The translations under genes and the position numbers were made by a program. Shown here in pieces: positions 34,104-46,870 of a stretch of DNA of 64,000 bases. Origin of the DNA: Rutstroemia sp. NJR-2017a BVV2 (taxonomy: Eukaryota > Ascomycota > Leotiomycetes > Helotiales > Rutstroemiaceae); NCBI GenBank assembly GCA_002946415.1, contig NJPS01000067.1, forward strand, positions 124,001 through 188,000, written 5' to 3'. Below the pieces are notes generated by a model. The model was not told where the DNA came from. It made no database searches and was given only the letters and a program-made list of their open reading frames with translations. The number at the start of each line of letters is the position of its first letter. Position 1 is the first letter of the stretch.

Positions 34104-35176
34104 ATATGGATGAGGACGAGGACGACAGCAGGGGATAGAAATGGGAGAGGTTGCGGTGTGGGATAGTGTGATGTGGTATGCTGGGAGATGGAGATGGGAA
34201 ATGTATAGCTTCACGATGGGTAGATGAGGAGTATATATTGGGAGGTGGTTACATATATACGGTATGTCGTATAATGTGGATGAGAACGAGTAACGAATAT
34301 AAATGGATGCTAGGGAAGATTCCTCGGTCGGAAAACATCGCGGGTGCACGCGGGTGCACGCGGGTGCATAGTTCTTTTTCGTGATTCAACTGTCTCAGTG
34401 TGTATATGTATGTTAACTATTGGAATACTGCAGAGCGCTTTTCCTGAAATTACAACAACCGGCATCGATGAACCCCTATTCCGTCTGTCTGTTTGCTCTT
34501 AAGTCCACTATCTTGTTTGCCTCCCACCATCTGAAAAGCCCTTCCCTTCTGTCTGGCCCCCTCTCATAGCTCAGCTCTCCAATATCATAAAACACTTTTC
34601 CTAAGCCCTACCTCGAGTGTAAACTAAACTATCTCTAATCGTATACTAAAGTGGTAAGAAACTAAAATTAAAAAGAACTATAAGGAGAAAAAGCTGCAGG
34701 AAAAACAAAACGCGAAGGACTCTCGCGCCGCTGTGTGTGACATGTTCCTGTGGTCATAGTAGTATTAAGGAAAAACAAGTAAAAGAGTGTAATCAGAAGA
34801 AAAGAGGAAGAGAATGAAAATAGAAAAGCCGAAGGTCGTGTGTGATAATCGTACAGGTGTATCGGGTGCGTATCCTAACAAGAAAGAAAAAGGCGGAATT
34901 GCTTTCCAAATGAGGGTTGTTTGGGCTGTTGTGATGGTTGAGGTTTGCCCGATTCGCGAGGATAAGAGCTGGTGGTCTAGTATAATATAGAAACGAAGGA
35001 TGTCGATGCGGTGGTCAGGGGAGTGAGTGCGGGAAAAGTAAGAAGATATGGCAAGCATGGGTATCTGGTGTTAGTGGCAGGGAAGAGATAGACAATCCAT
35101 CCCACTCTTCTTTGTATAAAGTGAGAGAAAGGGCAGCTATTCTCTGCTCTCCATGCGGTAGGTAGAAGACCTCTAA
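34104..35176. other. Convergent 3' spacer with a small 10-bp repeat
   Basis: This lies between the converging nucleolar-protein and two-TM-protein genes. At 34341-34368 the unit cgggtgcacg occurs 2.8 times, a GC-rich alternating purine-pyrimidine island in an AT-rich setting. The remainder has only short frames. Confidence 0.55.
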
Positions 35177-38100
35177 TCAGGAGGAAGGTTGGAGCACCGG
35201 AGTCTTCTCCTTCGCACTCCCATCATAAATAGGCGGAGATATTGTCTCATTACCACCCACAATCGGATTCTTATTCTCATGCTTTGCAGCAGAACTGGCG
35301 GCGTCAACCACCGCATCACCATCACCGATCTTGGGAGCAGTATCTACCTTCGCGGAACTCCCCTTTGATTCTGAAAGTTCTCGCCGTACGATCGTCGGTC
35401 GACGTGAAACCGCTCCGTCTGCATGTGCGCTGCTGGCGGTTTGATCCTGCATATACTTCCGCTTTAGAGTTGCCTTTCGAAGTATATCAGTACTGACTTT
35501 TGCCTCTGGCGGACGAGCAGATGTAGACGGCCGACGTGGAGGTGGAACTTCGAGATTGAATTGGTGGCTCAGGTTGGTGAGGTCTTGCTGTAATGACTCC
35601 AGGGGGCTGCTGGTGCTGAATACTGATGAGGAGTCTTCTAAATCAGGGGATTTAAAAGCGCAAGGGTCCGTTGCTTTGTATTGTTGAAGATTGATGTTTG
35701 CGGTGTTTTGGTGGAGGGGTTGGGGTGGAGCTTGAGGTGGAGCTTTAGGTGGCGCTGGAGCAGAAACAGAGGGTAGAAGAGTAGGATGATGGAAATCGAG
35801 TGTTGTTGAAGAGTATATGCTGGACGGCGAGTTTGGGCACCGGGGTTCGGCTTTGGAGAGAAACTCAGAGAAATTTTTCTTGATCGTTCTGCCCTATATC
35901 AGTGGAACAGACTAATTAGTTCCTGGTCGATGCAGAAGAAAATATTTATGCGGTAATTACCTTGGGATCAACTGGAGGTGCCAACCCGTTCAGGCGATCC
36001 AATGTTAGATCTCTGTATCGATCGGAGCGAGAAGAAGTCGTAGACTTTCTTGTAGGCGATACCCTGAGAGTCTCTCGTTGATATGCAGTGTCAATGTAAT
36101 CAGATCGAGCTTGTGTAGTAGCTTGTGGAGCCAGTTGGTTAGCCATCTGCATATCTGGGCGATGCCAGGCAGGCAAGGGCCATGGAGTATCTGGCCCTTG
36201 GGGAAGGTTGGTATGCAAAGGAGCAATATTTGCAGAGTTTGAAGTAGTCTTGATCTCAGCCAATTCCTCATCTCGTTCCTTTAATCCAAGTTTTCCATGA
36301 CCCAGCTGTGATACCGCTGCAGGAGTTGGTGTTATAGGGGATACAGCGGCACGTTGTTTGTAATATCGCAGTTGATTATGAAGATCACCATCATTCCTTG
36401 CGTACATCTGTACCTGCTGAGAGACCGTGTTAGAAAATTCGGTAGGAGCCGGGCGCAATGTTCGAGTATTTGCCGGATTCGTGTCGCAACGAGAAGTCCA
36501 TCGTCCACTAATCATTTCGAAAGTTTGATGCTGACCCGAGCGACCCCTTTCGGCATCATCTTCGATAATCTCATTCAACCCTAGTCGACTACGAAATCCA
36601 CCAGAACCACGATCTGCATCCAACTTCCCACAGAGATACATCAAGACCATCGCGCCAAATGAAAATACTAGGAACACCATGCTTGTGACAAGCCAAAACC
36701 ATAGGTTCGATCCAATCACATTGCCTTCCAACATGATGGAATTCTTCTGCATTGCGAAAATGTAACTTCCAGCTGCGACACACGACCCAAAGCTACATTG
36801 AATAACCATTAGGAGAATATATCCACACACATTCAGACCTTTTCTGCGAGCCCAAAACGTTTCAGGTCTAGTCGGACGCATTGGAAGAGCTCGGGACATC
36901 AAATATGGATAGCTGGGCGTATGCAGTTCAGCTTGGCGACGGCGTTCTTGTTCTAACAAAGCTTCTTGACGTTGCGCCGTGGTCTTAAAGCGATCGCGAC
37001 AACGGGAATATCTCGTTGGGCGCGATGGCAACTCCTCAGGAAAAACGGTTTGACTTATAGTTATTGCCGGCTCGGGAGGCGTCTGGACTCGAGTTTTCGA
37101 GCCGTTGAGTTGATGTTCAAAGCCTTCGTGATTCAAGTTTGGACTGTGCATTGGTGTTATGAACGGATTGCTGGCGGTGATTTTTGCGTTCTCGGCACCC
37201 ATATGTATTGGAGATCCGTTGTGATGACGCTGCTCTACTGTCTTGGCTTCCATCGGCGGTGGATTTTTAAGTTGTGCTGACGGCTGAGCAAATGGGAAGT
37301 GACTTGAGGATTCATCATAATCTCCAGTTGTACTTTCGACGTTCGAATCGTTCAAGCTCATCCTCGTCTGAGCTTGGTAAAAGTTCAGAGGTGTAAGTCT
37401 TCGCTCATCAGGCTGACAAACATAAGACGGCGAAGTTTCGAAAGGCACAGAAACAGGCGGGTGTTGATGATTAGAAGCAGGCTGATGTGCAGTGGAAGTC
37501 GTAGGTATGTTTCCTGTATCTTGACGTTGGAATATGTTACCAAGAGAATAGCTCGGACTTTCTGCATAAGATACTTCCTCTGTGTCTGGATGTCCGAGTG
37601 GAGCAGCGACGCGTGTGGGGGTAGCTGGCATTTTTTCATCATCGGCGTCAGCATGATGGTCTTCATCCGTAGAGATAGAAACACCATCGTAGTTCCGATA
37701 TGCATAATCTTGAGAATGGTGCTCTACTACACGTAGTAAGATATATTAATGGCCATGTTCAAATAGCGGAAAGTAGTATTCTTACCGAAACTCTCCTCTA
37801 AATGTTCCTCTTCCTGCTGCGCAGACAAATTAGTCAAGTCGAAGCTTGGTGTGATTCTCGAAGACGTCGTGCTGCTTCTTGTGCTTGTGACAGATTGTAT
37901 CGCGTCCCTTTTCGCTGAAGTCCTCCTACTTCTCCTGCTCGCTTTGCACTCCTTTTCCTTGAAGAGATTGAGTCTTTTAACAAAATCTCCTCGCTCCATC
38001 ATCATCGATCTAGATATTGACTTCGAAAATTCGTCAGAAAGCTGATGAAGAACCAATGATTGAGAGACGAGCCGATAACTTACACGGGAAAATCCTTGTG

Positions 38101-38410
38101 TAGTAAACGAAGCATCTGTTTCCATGCTTGCTGTTTTGGGAAGAGTTGTCGCTGAGGATGAACTGGAGAATGTGGAACAAGGTGCTAGAGGAGAAGAAAT
38201 TGTAGAACTCTTGGGATCTAGAGGAGATGACATTGTAGAACTCTTGGGATCTTCAAAAGGATTCCCAGTCACGTCAGCATTCAATGTATCTGAAGGCCGA
38301 CGCGACGACATGGTGGACATTGTAGGGGACTGAGGATTGAAATGTTTATATAAAGCATTCGGGTTTTCCAGCGTGGCAAGGCCAGCGGTTTGGCGAGAGT
38401 GCTTCCCCAT
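35177..38410 (-). CDS. Large two-TM protein with disordered flanks, 1035 aa, three exons
   Basis: Exons are 38410-37786, 37726-35961 and 35893-35177. Introns are GTAAGA...TAG and GTAATT...TAG, and all phases agree. The first acceptor is a tandem TAGTAG: using 37726 gives FVEHHSQD and using 37723 gives FEHHSQD, both in frame. A further 42-nt GTAAGT...CAG segment inside exon 1 (before LSDEFSKS) could be an optional in-frame intron. Only residues ~507-574 look folded: two membrane helices (VCGYILLMVIQCSFGSCVAA and FWLVTSMVFLVFSFGAMVL) joined by a short loop and preceded by a basic-aromatic segment (FWARRKGLN). The rest is Ser/Thr/Pro-rich, with basic SRRSRRTSAKR. The family is unknown; a membrane adaptor or fungal-specific regulator is possible. 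Confidence 0.75.
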
Positions 38411-39873
38411 TTTCGTTCAAGTTGTGTGTGGTCAAGAAGTGCGAGGCGAAGAGAAAAGACTCCAATATATTTGGAGGTGTCGTAGTCTGTAAAATCAGAA
38501 GAGACAAGTTGCCTATGTGATTGGCTCGATCTACTCAGTTAGGGTTGTTCATACACCAGTGAATGTTCAGATAGAGAGAGTAGAGCCTCCAGTTCCATCA
38601 ATTGTTTGTGGGTTTTAGAAGTTAAGCCTCGCGTCGAGAAAGTGAAGTCTTCGTCTACTGTATGTGAGAGGGCGACTAACGCGTGGTCGCTATGGAATAA
38701 CTCGTGGTTGTTTTCATGTCAACAAATACTGCCGTATACCTTGACCTTCGACGACAAAACTTTGTCGATGCAATTCCCTGTAGCCGCTACTTGCTCTGCT
38801 TGAGAATACATTCACTTCATCGAGTTTACAATCAAATGAAATGGGAACAACTTCTGCAGCATATTGGAATGGGTGAATCACTTCAGAGTCCGGGCCGATT
38901 GAGGGGATACAAAGAAGAAGCCGGCCGACCATGATCTTAACGCTCAGAGAAGATACTTGAGCAAATTGCGAAATGAATCGTGCCATAATTCCCGTAGCCA
39001 TGCAATCGAAACACGTCCGAATATATAGCCAGATGAGTTCACAATAGTGGTCCTTGGAACGACGGCTGAGTCCGGAAGGCACTTGCGATAGCAACCTCAA
39101 ACTATGTTCTACCCTCGAGCTCCGCATTCATCGGACGATGGGATGATAGCCATCAGATGGTAGCAAGTCATCTGCTCTGCCGGTTGGGGCTCCTAGGGCA
39201 GTTGTGAAAGCAACCATCGGAGCATACCCAAGAACGCCGTACTCAAATCCAACTGTTTGAGCTTCTTCGAGGTGAAGTCGAGGCAATCTTTGCCCGCCAG
39301 CGAAGTGTGCTCTCAGTTCTGAACCCACTCTATCCACCATATGATTGGGAAGATTAAATATGCAATTGAGAAGTGTACCTTGTAAGATCTATGTAGAAAC
39401 ATCCTCCAACGCCAATAGAGCTCGTCTCTATCTGTCTACTCACTATCCAAATATCGATTGCATCTCCAATCAAAGATGGATCTTCTATACCAACAACGCC
39501 GTTCTTCGAATAGTCTTACTCATCCCTTCTGCGTATTCTACATTTTCATACATTCGGCGATAGCAAGTCGTATTTTACACACCTTTCGACCTATTTTTGC
39601 CATTTTCAGTATTTTTCTTCCGTAGGTAGGTAATTTGAAAAGGGAATCAGAAGGAAGAGGGGTATATTGAGAATTGAGGCACTTCCAGAGGGCGGCTATT
39701 CAGGAATGCCCGACCGCGCCAACAATTGCGCTGCAGTAGAGAGAGTACGATAGATGATCAAAATGAAAACAAGAAAATGTGTAATGGAACGCATAGTGTA
39801 ATACAAAAATGAAACCAAAATACAAACAAGAACACAGGGTGACTACAGCGCTAGACTAGACGATAAACAATCT
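38411..39873. other. Spacer of 1.46 kb
   Basis: This holds the promoter of the two-TM-protein gene and the 3' region of the UbiB-kinase gene. Short frames on both strands carry no motif. No repeat or RNA was recognised. Confidence 0.45.
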
Positions 39874-41969
39874 CTAGAAAAGAAATATGGAACATACGTC
39901 TTCAATGGAAGCTTGCAAGAACTTCCTAGCTTCTAAACCCACCCAAACCTTTAACATGGAGAAATCTCCTTGTCGTAGCATACCGCCTCCACTTTGTGCG
40001 CCTAGTTGGCGCAGGATTGGTAGTGCGGAGGAAAGTAAGTCCATGTCAGGGTTTAAACTTCTTCCAATACCTTCTAACAACAAGATACTGATGACAACGT
40101 TTACGAAATCTCCTTCCATGCGGACATGATGAGCGCGGACCATGGATAGGACTTCATTCAGAATGTCCCCGATCTTGATGTTACCAAGTGCCAGCGTACG
40201 ACTCTTGACGCCGAGAACAAGATGTTGCATTTTGAGAGCGTAGACTTCTTCATCTATGACAGCGTCAGGTTGACGGCATCGCTCGCACATCAGGTGGCCT
40301 GCTTTATAACCATCGAACTCCGCGACAGCTTTGAAAAGATCAAGGAAGTTTCTCCGGTTGGTAGCATTCAACTCAGTGACTAGACCTGTGTCGATGAAAA
40401 TTAGTTGTGGGCGAAATCCTTCCTCGTCGAGTTTGACAAGCTCTGCTTCCCATCCTTGACGATTTTTCTTGTGGCGGAATGGTTGAAGTCTAGCAAGGAC
40501 TTGCTCGGTAAAATCCGGTTGGGTCTCTTGATCTTCATCCTTGTGCTTGGTGAAGGGTAGATTGGGTTTCCCAGACTGGTAGAAGCGGACCATGATATTA
40601 CCAGGATGGAGATCCGCATGAACAAAATTGTCAATTAGTAACATCCGTAAGAAAGCATCCAGCCCCTCGTCCGCGATGTCCTGTTGGAATACCCCCCCAC
40701 CATTTTCCATGAAGTCAGATAACGGCATGCCTTGCGCAAACTCTTCTACTAGCACCTGTCGTGTAGTGAATTGAGTATATGGATAAGGGAACCAAGCAGT
40801 TGTTCTAGGTTTGAAATTCTTTCGAAATATTGATAGATTTGCGGCTTCGATGCGGAGATCCAGCTGTAGCTTCATCATTTCACCAAATTGATCGACCTCA
40901 TCCGGGAACGAGAACCATTCAAACGTTGGAATAAGATTCAGTGCCCGTGCGAAAAATCCCATGATTCTGAGATCTCTTCGGACAGTTCTCTCAACACCAG
41001 GATGAAGAACTTTGATTGCGACATAGCTCGAAGGAACTCTCTGCGGCGTGTTTTTGATCAGTGTGTCGACGTTCTTGCGAACATTTTGCCGTAAATTCAA
41101 GGGCTCCTCTAAGTCCGGATCTCCCGGCACGGCCAGATCATGCTTCAGTTTGGCTTTGTATACTTGTGCGATTGCTCCGACTCCTAAAGGCTTTTCCTGA
41201 AATTCCTCGAATATATCTTCAAATGGTCTTCCGTCAAATGCTCGGCGAATGATTCGTTTCGTAGCAGACAGAGAATGCGCAGGGGCATTAGAATGTAGTT
41301 GGGACATAACCTCGCACATCTGAGTGGGAAAGATATCCGATCTAGATGCAGCCCATTGTCCAAGCTAGAAAGTCAGTAGAGCTACTCGTGGAACCGACAG
41401 TGTGCAAGACATACCTTTATGAAAGCCGGCCCAGCTCTTTCCATTGCATTCACCAAGAAACCATACCACCATAATGTGCCAATCCGTTCATTATCTCTTT
41501 CCGGATCTCTGGAGCCGAACCAAGCAGCTGGTATAGTAACAATGACCGGGACAAATATAACCACGAGATGAAGGAAGCGAAAACTCGTGCAGAGAGGTTC
41601 CCATATATAGATATCCAAGAACAACAGAATGATGTCCTGAACTCGTTTGACTCCATGAACATCATCCCCAACTTTCTTCTCGATCTCCTCCCGAGAGGCC
41701 TCAAGCATACGCCCTTCTGCTGTCATCTCCGTACCTCCATTGTCTTTCTCTGACAGCTGCACAAACGCCGCGGGACTTAGACCTGCCGCAGCTGTTAATA
41801 CTATTCCTCTCTTTCTATTTGCGCCAGACGACGAGTAATTCCATTTTGCCCCGCCATTGGTATATGATCGTTTCGTCGCAGGCCGGACGTGCTGGCATTG
41901 GAGGGATGGTCGTATCCTCGGGAGAATCTGCCGAAGATATGCTCGACCTATGGTCAAAAAAGACCTCAT
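39874..41969 (-). CDS. Mitochondrial UbiB/ABC1-family atypical kinase, Cqd1/ADCK2-like, 681 aa, two exons
   Basis: Exon 1 is 41969-41415 and exon 2 is 41364-39874. The intron (GTATGT...TAG) rejoins AFIK to LGQWA, restoring the KxGQ signature of UbiB kinases (Lys185-Gln188). The start is the first ATG, giving a basic amphipathic presequence (MRSFLTIGRAYLRQILPRIR) for mitochondria. A hydrophobic segment (FLHLVVIFVPVIVTIPAAWF) may anchor it to the inner membrane. Kinase features are VGAIAQVYKAKL (Ala/Gly-rich loop), YVAIKVLHPG (Lys), HADLHPGNIMV (catalytic loop) and FIDTGLV (metal site). The HPGN loop and the C-terminal helices (FVNVVISILLLEGIGRSL) match ADCK2 and yeast Cqd1, which affect coenzyme Q distribution. 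It is placed head-to-head with the heme-lyase gene. The last few residues could change if a short 3' intron exists. Confidence 0.9.
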
Positions 41970-42627
41970 CTTCTTTTCCTTCGACAATTCTGGATGTTCT
42001 GTCTACCGGGGCTCCATGGATAAAATTTGTAGTTGGTCGAAGAGGGCTGTACAAGTATAATAGGGTTTGCTCATGTCTAGATCCCAGCGCGTCTGGGGAA
42101 AGTTGGGTTCCAACTTAAGTGAGGAATGGAACTTCTAAAGTTCGGCTGGAGTGACGTCAAGCATCACTGAATTAGGGCCGAGGTGGAACTACATAAGATT
42201 TGAATTCACGTGTATAATGTTTCAATAATTGGCTGTCCAGTGTACTTATCATCATCAGCTCCAAGAGCAATAGGAGCAAAAGTGAAGATATACTTTTTTC
42301 CCAAATTTTTTGTATGATTTTGCCTGATTGTGTTCTTCGATTGCTCATTTCTGAAATGCGCTTTGATGATGCCGAGCTACAGCCATTTTTTCGGTGAGCG
42401 GAAGCATCCGGACCGGGATATATTTTGGTGGCAGAACTTTTCCGCACACAGATATCATTGACGCCTTCTCCTCATTCTCCTCTTTTATATGCACACTTAT
42501 AAATCCCAAAGAACTTCAAAGGAAAACTACAGCTCTTCAAGGCGTGTCACTCGAATCTCAATATTGTTTCGCCCTGCGACTATATAAATCTTTAAACTAT
42601 TCTTCCTACACGTTCTCGACAGACAAT
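41970..42627. promoter_or_regulatory. Bidirectional promoter of two mitochondrial-protein genes
   Basis: This 658-bp interval separates the divergent Cqd1-like kinase and cytochrome c heme lyase genes. A TATATAAA box at 42581-42588 lies 40 bp before the heme-lyase ATG, implying a very short leader. Shared regulation of the pair is plausible since both products are mitochondrial, but no common binding site was recognised. Confidence 0.5.
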
Positions 42628-43691
42628 ATGGGGTGGTTCTGGGCTGATCCCGTTGCACCTGCGACAGGCGCACGTCGAAACATGCCACACCAAATGCCCA
42701 AGGACATGAATGCTTCTCCTCCTGTACGTACAACTACTGTCTAAACTGTCTAGAGGTGACTTTTATCTGACTATCTACAGCCATCTTGTCCGATGCACAA
42801 GCCCGGCGCAGATGCTCTCAAACCTACTGCAAAACCTCCTACTCCTACACCCGAGTCCGCCTGCCCATATACTCCTGGAAGTCCTTCCGAAGGCGCAAAA
42901 GAAAAGACATCCTCGACATTATCGAAATACAATCCTCTAAACTTCATGTTCCCCGACCTTTCGCAAGAACCAGCAAAGGACCAGACAGTCGCATTACCAA
43001 CTGAGAGAGAGCCATCGACAATTCCCAAAGGTACAGGAGATGGAAACTGGGAGTATCCTTCGCCTCAACAGATGTATAATGCTCTTTTACGAAAGGGATA
43101 CACCGATACAGATGCGACCGCTATCGAGAGTATGGTTTCAGTGCACAACTTTCTGAATGAAGGTGCCTGGGCAGAAATTGTAGAATGGGAAAGGAGATTT
43201 GGGAAAGGCCTTGCGAGGGGATGGGAGATCTGTAAGAAGGGAGAGGCCGCATCCATGGCAGGGGCAGACATTGGTGCAAACGAGGATGTGGTCGTACAAC
43301 CTAAGTTGATCCGCTTTCAGGGCAGGCCGAAGGAGATGACACCAAAGGCCGCAATGCTTCAATTAATGGGATGGGCTTTCCCAGAGAAATATGGGTAGGT
43401 TTATCCGATGAAACTCTTACACGTTTCTAACAAAGCATCAGAACTGAGCCACCATTTGATCGCCACGATTGGTTCGTCCAGAGAGAGTATCCTCCAGGAG
43501 AAAAGATGGAAGTGCGATACGTGATCGATTACTATTCTGGCCCTCCAGAGCCGACTGGAGAACCTGTTTTCTATTTAGATGTCAGACCAGCCCTCACCCC
43601 AACACAGGCCGTTGAACGAGTGATGCGATGGGGAGGAGACGTCTGGTATCGCGCTTCGGGTGCTTCTGTCAGAGATAACACCAAGAACTAG
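42628..43691 (+). CDS. Holocytochrome c synthase (cytochrome c heme lyase), 319 aa, three exons
   Basis: Exons are 42628-42723, 42781-43394 and 43442-43691 (introns GTACGT...CAG and GTAGGT...CAG). The enzyme attaches heme to apocytochrome c in the mitochondrial intermembrane space. Support: MGWFWAD start as in fungal Cyc3/Cyt-2 proteins; two Cys-Pro heme-regulatory motifs (SCPMH at Cys35 and ACPYTP at Cys60); the conserved [19 protein letters not shown] and [16 protein letters not shown], including the histidine that ligates heme; PFDRHDWFV; and [14 protein letters not shown]. The length is usual for the family. Its close relative cytochrome c1 heme lyase (Cyt2) usually lacks the MGWFWAD start, so the cytochrome c enzyme is preferred. 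Confidence 0.93.
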
Positions 43692-44069
43692 AGTCAAGTG
43701 GGACGTGGGAGTTAAGATAAATTGGGCGTCGGCGTAAGTATAGCGGTGCTCTTGGTCTGGTCTTTGGGCATTTGGGATACGCCTTGGTTAGGTCAACGAA
43801 CAGTGATTACGTCTCATGGCTTTTCCTTGGTATATGGAAATCCTCTACTAGGAACACGAATTCTCTCTTCTCTTGTATCTTATTCACCGTCTTCTAATTA
43901 CAATTATTTTATCTCATGTCGTGTGAACAACTTTCATATATATAGGTATTTTTGACGCTGGGACATTCACACGCTCGCCTAGCGAGCCCCTCATCTCTGA
44001 TAAGCAGTCCCTATCAACCCCTCTTTACCCAGCTCAGCACTCTCTCACAACGCTGGAAATCCTTTCAAA
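43692..44069. other. Short spacer between two plus-strand genes
   Basis: This holds the heme-lyase 3' region and the Hri1 promoter. It is AT-rich at 43890-43950, with catatatatag at 43936-43946, possibly TATA-like, about 130 bp before the Hri1 start. Nothing else was recognised. Confidence 0.5.
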
Positions 44070-44910
44070 ATGGCGGAACCTTTTGTATCAATTAGGAAGC
44101 ATATTAAATGGGGGGTGAGTACTCTGAACACTTCCTTTCTACTCCATTTAACGATTCTTATAGGATAAACTTGCTGGAGAAAACACAAGGTATGATTTCC
44201 CCACCATACTGCAGCAAAACTTCGGTCATTGACAAAGATCTAGTACCCTCGTCCTCACCTCTGCCGACAAGCACTACGTCGATGTTCGAATTCTCAATCC
44301 TGATCAACCGTTTCCAAATGATCCGTCCGATTCCAAAGCTCTTTCACGACTCGATTGGGGTTTCGCAGGCACCGCAATCAGCACTCCCGCCCAGTACAAG
44401 GACGACAATCTCGTAAAGCCGGGGCACACGCAATGGATACACGAGGTGGATAACAAAATACGGGATCCACGATCAGATGACAGAGATGAAGGATTCATGT
44501 ACCCTGTGGCAGGCACAAGCCAGGTTCTGGAGAAAGGAGCGATGGTGAACCCTGAGAGTGGGGTGGTCGAGGATTACGAAGAGTTGTGGGAGGATCTGGA
44601 TATACAGAAGGTGGGAAACGAGAAGAGCCATGTAAGTTGGGTTCTGAGGAGTAAAAGTAGCGGGGGGGAGAAGGGAATGGTGATTAGGATCGGGGAATGG
44701 ATACAGGGGGTTTTAAGGAGGGGAGAGGAGTTTTCGGTAAGAAGGTGGAAGTGGGAGAGTGGAAAGGGATGGCAAAGAGTCCTAATGATCGGGGATAGTT
44801 TGGACTTGAGCGAGAAGCTCTTTGGGGAACAAGATATCCTGGTTGGAGATACCTTCAAGGCCGATAATGGTCTTGAGTGGGAGTGTAAAAGTGTTCACAC
44901 ATGGACATGA
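44070..44910 (+). CDS. hri1: Hri1 family protein, 245 aa, three exons
   Basis: Exons are 44070-44114, 44164-44189 (only 26 nt) and 44244-44910. The introns are GTGAGT...TAG and GTATGA...TAG. The micro-exon is required to join SIRKHIKWG to DKLAGENTSTLVLTS, a typical Hri1 beginning. Family features are STLVLTSADKHYVDVRIL, GHTQWIHEVDN, VNPESGVVEDYEELWEDL and the C-terminal beta-barrel strands (MVIRIGEWIQGVLRRGEEFS, DNGLEWECKSVHTW). The length equals yeast Hri1 (about 244 aa). Yeast Hri1 is a calycin-like protein reported to interact with Hrr25 and Sec translocon components; its precise role is not settled. No signal peptide. Confidence 0.88.
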
Positions 44911-45190
44911 TCGGAATCAGTGCAAGTACACTGTTTTCAAAAACCAATAACATTTTTGGTCACAGGTTCCAGGCAAAGAATGAGGGTTCATTTCCCATAC
45001 CAAAGTTGGCAATTAAGTATTTATGTCGCGTATTATTACATTCTCCTTCAGGAATGTAAGTATACTTTCCCTCAACTTTTTCTAAACCTCACGATACCAT
45101 CACCTCTACATAAACATGCGATTTTCAGATTATCAGTAGATGCTCCCCTCTTTCACCGGTTATCAAACTCGACAACGTCTTGAAGTCATA

Positions 45191-46870
45191 ATGCCCTGGT
45201 TATCCCTTTATAACAGCCCAGACGGGACGCACAATGAAGGTCCCGTCCACGCACCACCGCCGGCTGCAGCGCAAGTTCCACGCTTAACACCCGCTACCAT
45301 AACTGTTATTCCGTCAATAATCGACCCGACATGCGGCACATCTCCAGCACAGTATCGTCATTCGAAAGTAGAGAACTTTCGGAACTCTCTGCACATCTTG
45401 GCGCGTAATATGCATTGCATTCCACGCATGATGAGCGCTCTCCTCACCGCGAGCATGATCCAGTCTCTATTCCGGAGTTCGCTGCGGGAGATAGGGGAGC
45501 TGGCTGCGCATGCAACTCTTTGTATCATAGAATGCTGGGCTTTAATTGTGGTCATCCCAGCCTTTTTGACCATGCCTGGTGCCGTGTTCACTGGGGCTTG
45601 TTTGGCGGTATGGGGTGTTGTTGTGGCCTTGTCGTGGTGCCTTTGGGGGAATGAGAGGATCTGTGAAAGTGTCGCACTGGCTGGCGTAGACGATTTTGCG
45701 GATGAAAAATGGATCTTCGTTAACGGTACTTGCACGAGGTAATTCCGCTCCAACATGACAGCTTCATACAGTTAGATCACAGCACTGACGAGTCTATAAG
45801 CCATACCCAAATGCATCATCATCTTAACCGTCTCAGCACCATCTTCCAACGACGCATAACTGGAACACATAACCGCACACTAGGCCTTCCACTCGATGTG
45901 CTCCTCCATCTAATATCTCTCTCACTACCCATCCACCGGATCCTTTACGCGCAACTTCGTGAAAGTCTTCTATCGCCTAGTATTCTGAAAGTTGTCCTCC
46001 TTTCTCAATCTACCGGTTCGAAGATCGTTTCTGATGTTCTCGATCAATTGCACGCTGATTTACCTCAGAGTCTGATGGCAAAGTTGGAGATCTACACTTT
46101 TGGTGCAGCAGGGGGTTCGTTTTCGAATCCATTACTGAGTGCTTCGACTCTAGACATGGCGGCTACTGTGGATGACAAAACGCCTTCGTGCGAACGTGTT
46201 ATACCTGTATGTATATCCCCATCCATAACTTCTTGGATATCAGTTATGCTGGATACTAATATGTTGTAAACAGCACATCGAGCACTATCTCCCCCTCGCT
46301 ACCTCTCCTCTCTCCACTATCTCCATCCTCCATCCCGTCCTCCACACTCTGGACTTCCGTTTCTGCGGCCGCATATTTATCCTCAACGGCTATGCACCCC
46401 TCTTCTTTAGCCAGTATCTCGACTTAATGTTCACCTACCAAATCATTCCCGTCCCGGCGCAACAAGCGAGCAAGATCGAGCTCGAGGAGCGCAGTTTCTG
46501 GGACGAGAGGATAGATGTTGATGGGGAGACAGCGGAGAAGAGAGAGTTTACTGCAGGGGCGAGAGGTGCTATAGGAAGTGCATTGGGAGAAAGGAGGTGG
46601 AGTGGAATACTGAGGGAGGAAAGGGAGAGAGAAAAGACTGGAAAGAACGGGGTCGGAAATGGAAGGAGGAGCTGGAATTGGTCGAAGGTGGGGGGAATGG
46701 ATGGGGTGGGGTTGGTAAGAAGGGAGAGTAAAGCATTGGAGGGCATGAGGATGAGAGAGGTTGGGAGGCTGGGTGGATATGAGGGGGGTGGAAAGTTGGG
46801 TTTAGGGCGGATAGAGGGAAAGGGGCTAGGAGCGGGGCTGGTGAATGGTGCTGGTGGGGGGATGATATGA
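45191..46870 (+). CDS. Lipase-like fungal membrane protein lacking the GxSxG motif, 516 aa, three exons
   Basis: Exons are 45191-45738, 45801-46206 and 46274-46870. Intron 1 (62 nt, donor GTAATT, branch CTGAC, acceptor AAG) was chosen because it restores the family spacing from WIFVNG to HHHLNRLSTIF and ITGTHN. Intron 2 is GTATGT...CAG. A hydrophobic helix lies at residues ~110-160 (ALIVVIPAFLTMPGAVFTGA). The segment VNG...NRL...TGTHNRT...KVVLL...LEIYTFGAAGGSF...HIEHY follows a fungal alpha/beta-hydrolase-like family where KVVLILHSQGG is usual; here it reads KVVLLSQSTGS, so the HSQGG-type nucleophile context is lost. The C-terminal ~130 residues are Gly/Arg/Glu-rich, from a strongly G-skewed strand, and the true end is uncertain: a second frame opens at 46867 and stays open to 47049. 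An alternative start is at 45140. Confidence 0.65.

Noticed and set aside
33711..34349. 212-codon minus-strand frame near the end of the nucleolar-protein gene
   Set aside because: Antisense shadow of purine-rich coding sequence; His/Pro/Ile-rich low-complexity content.
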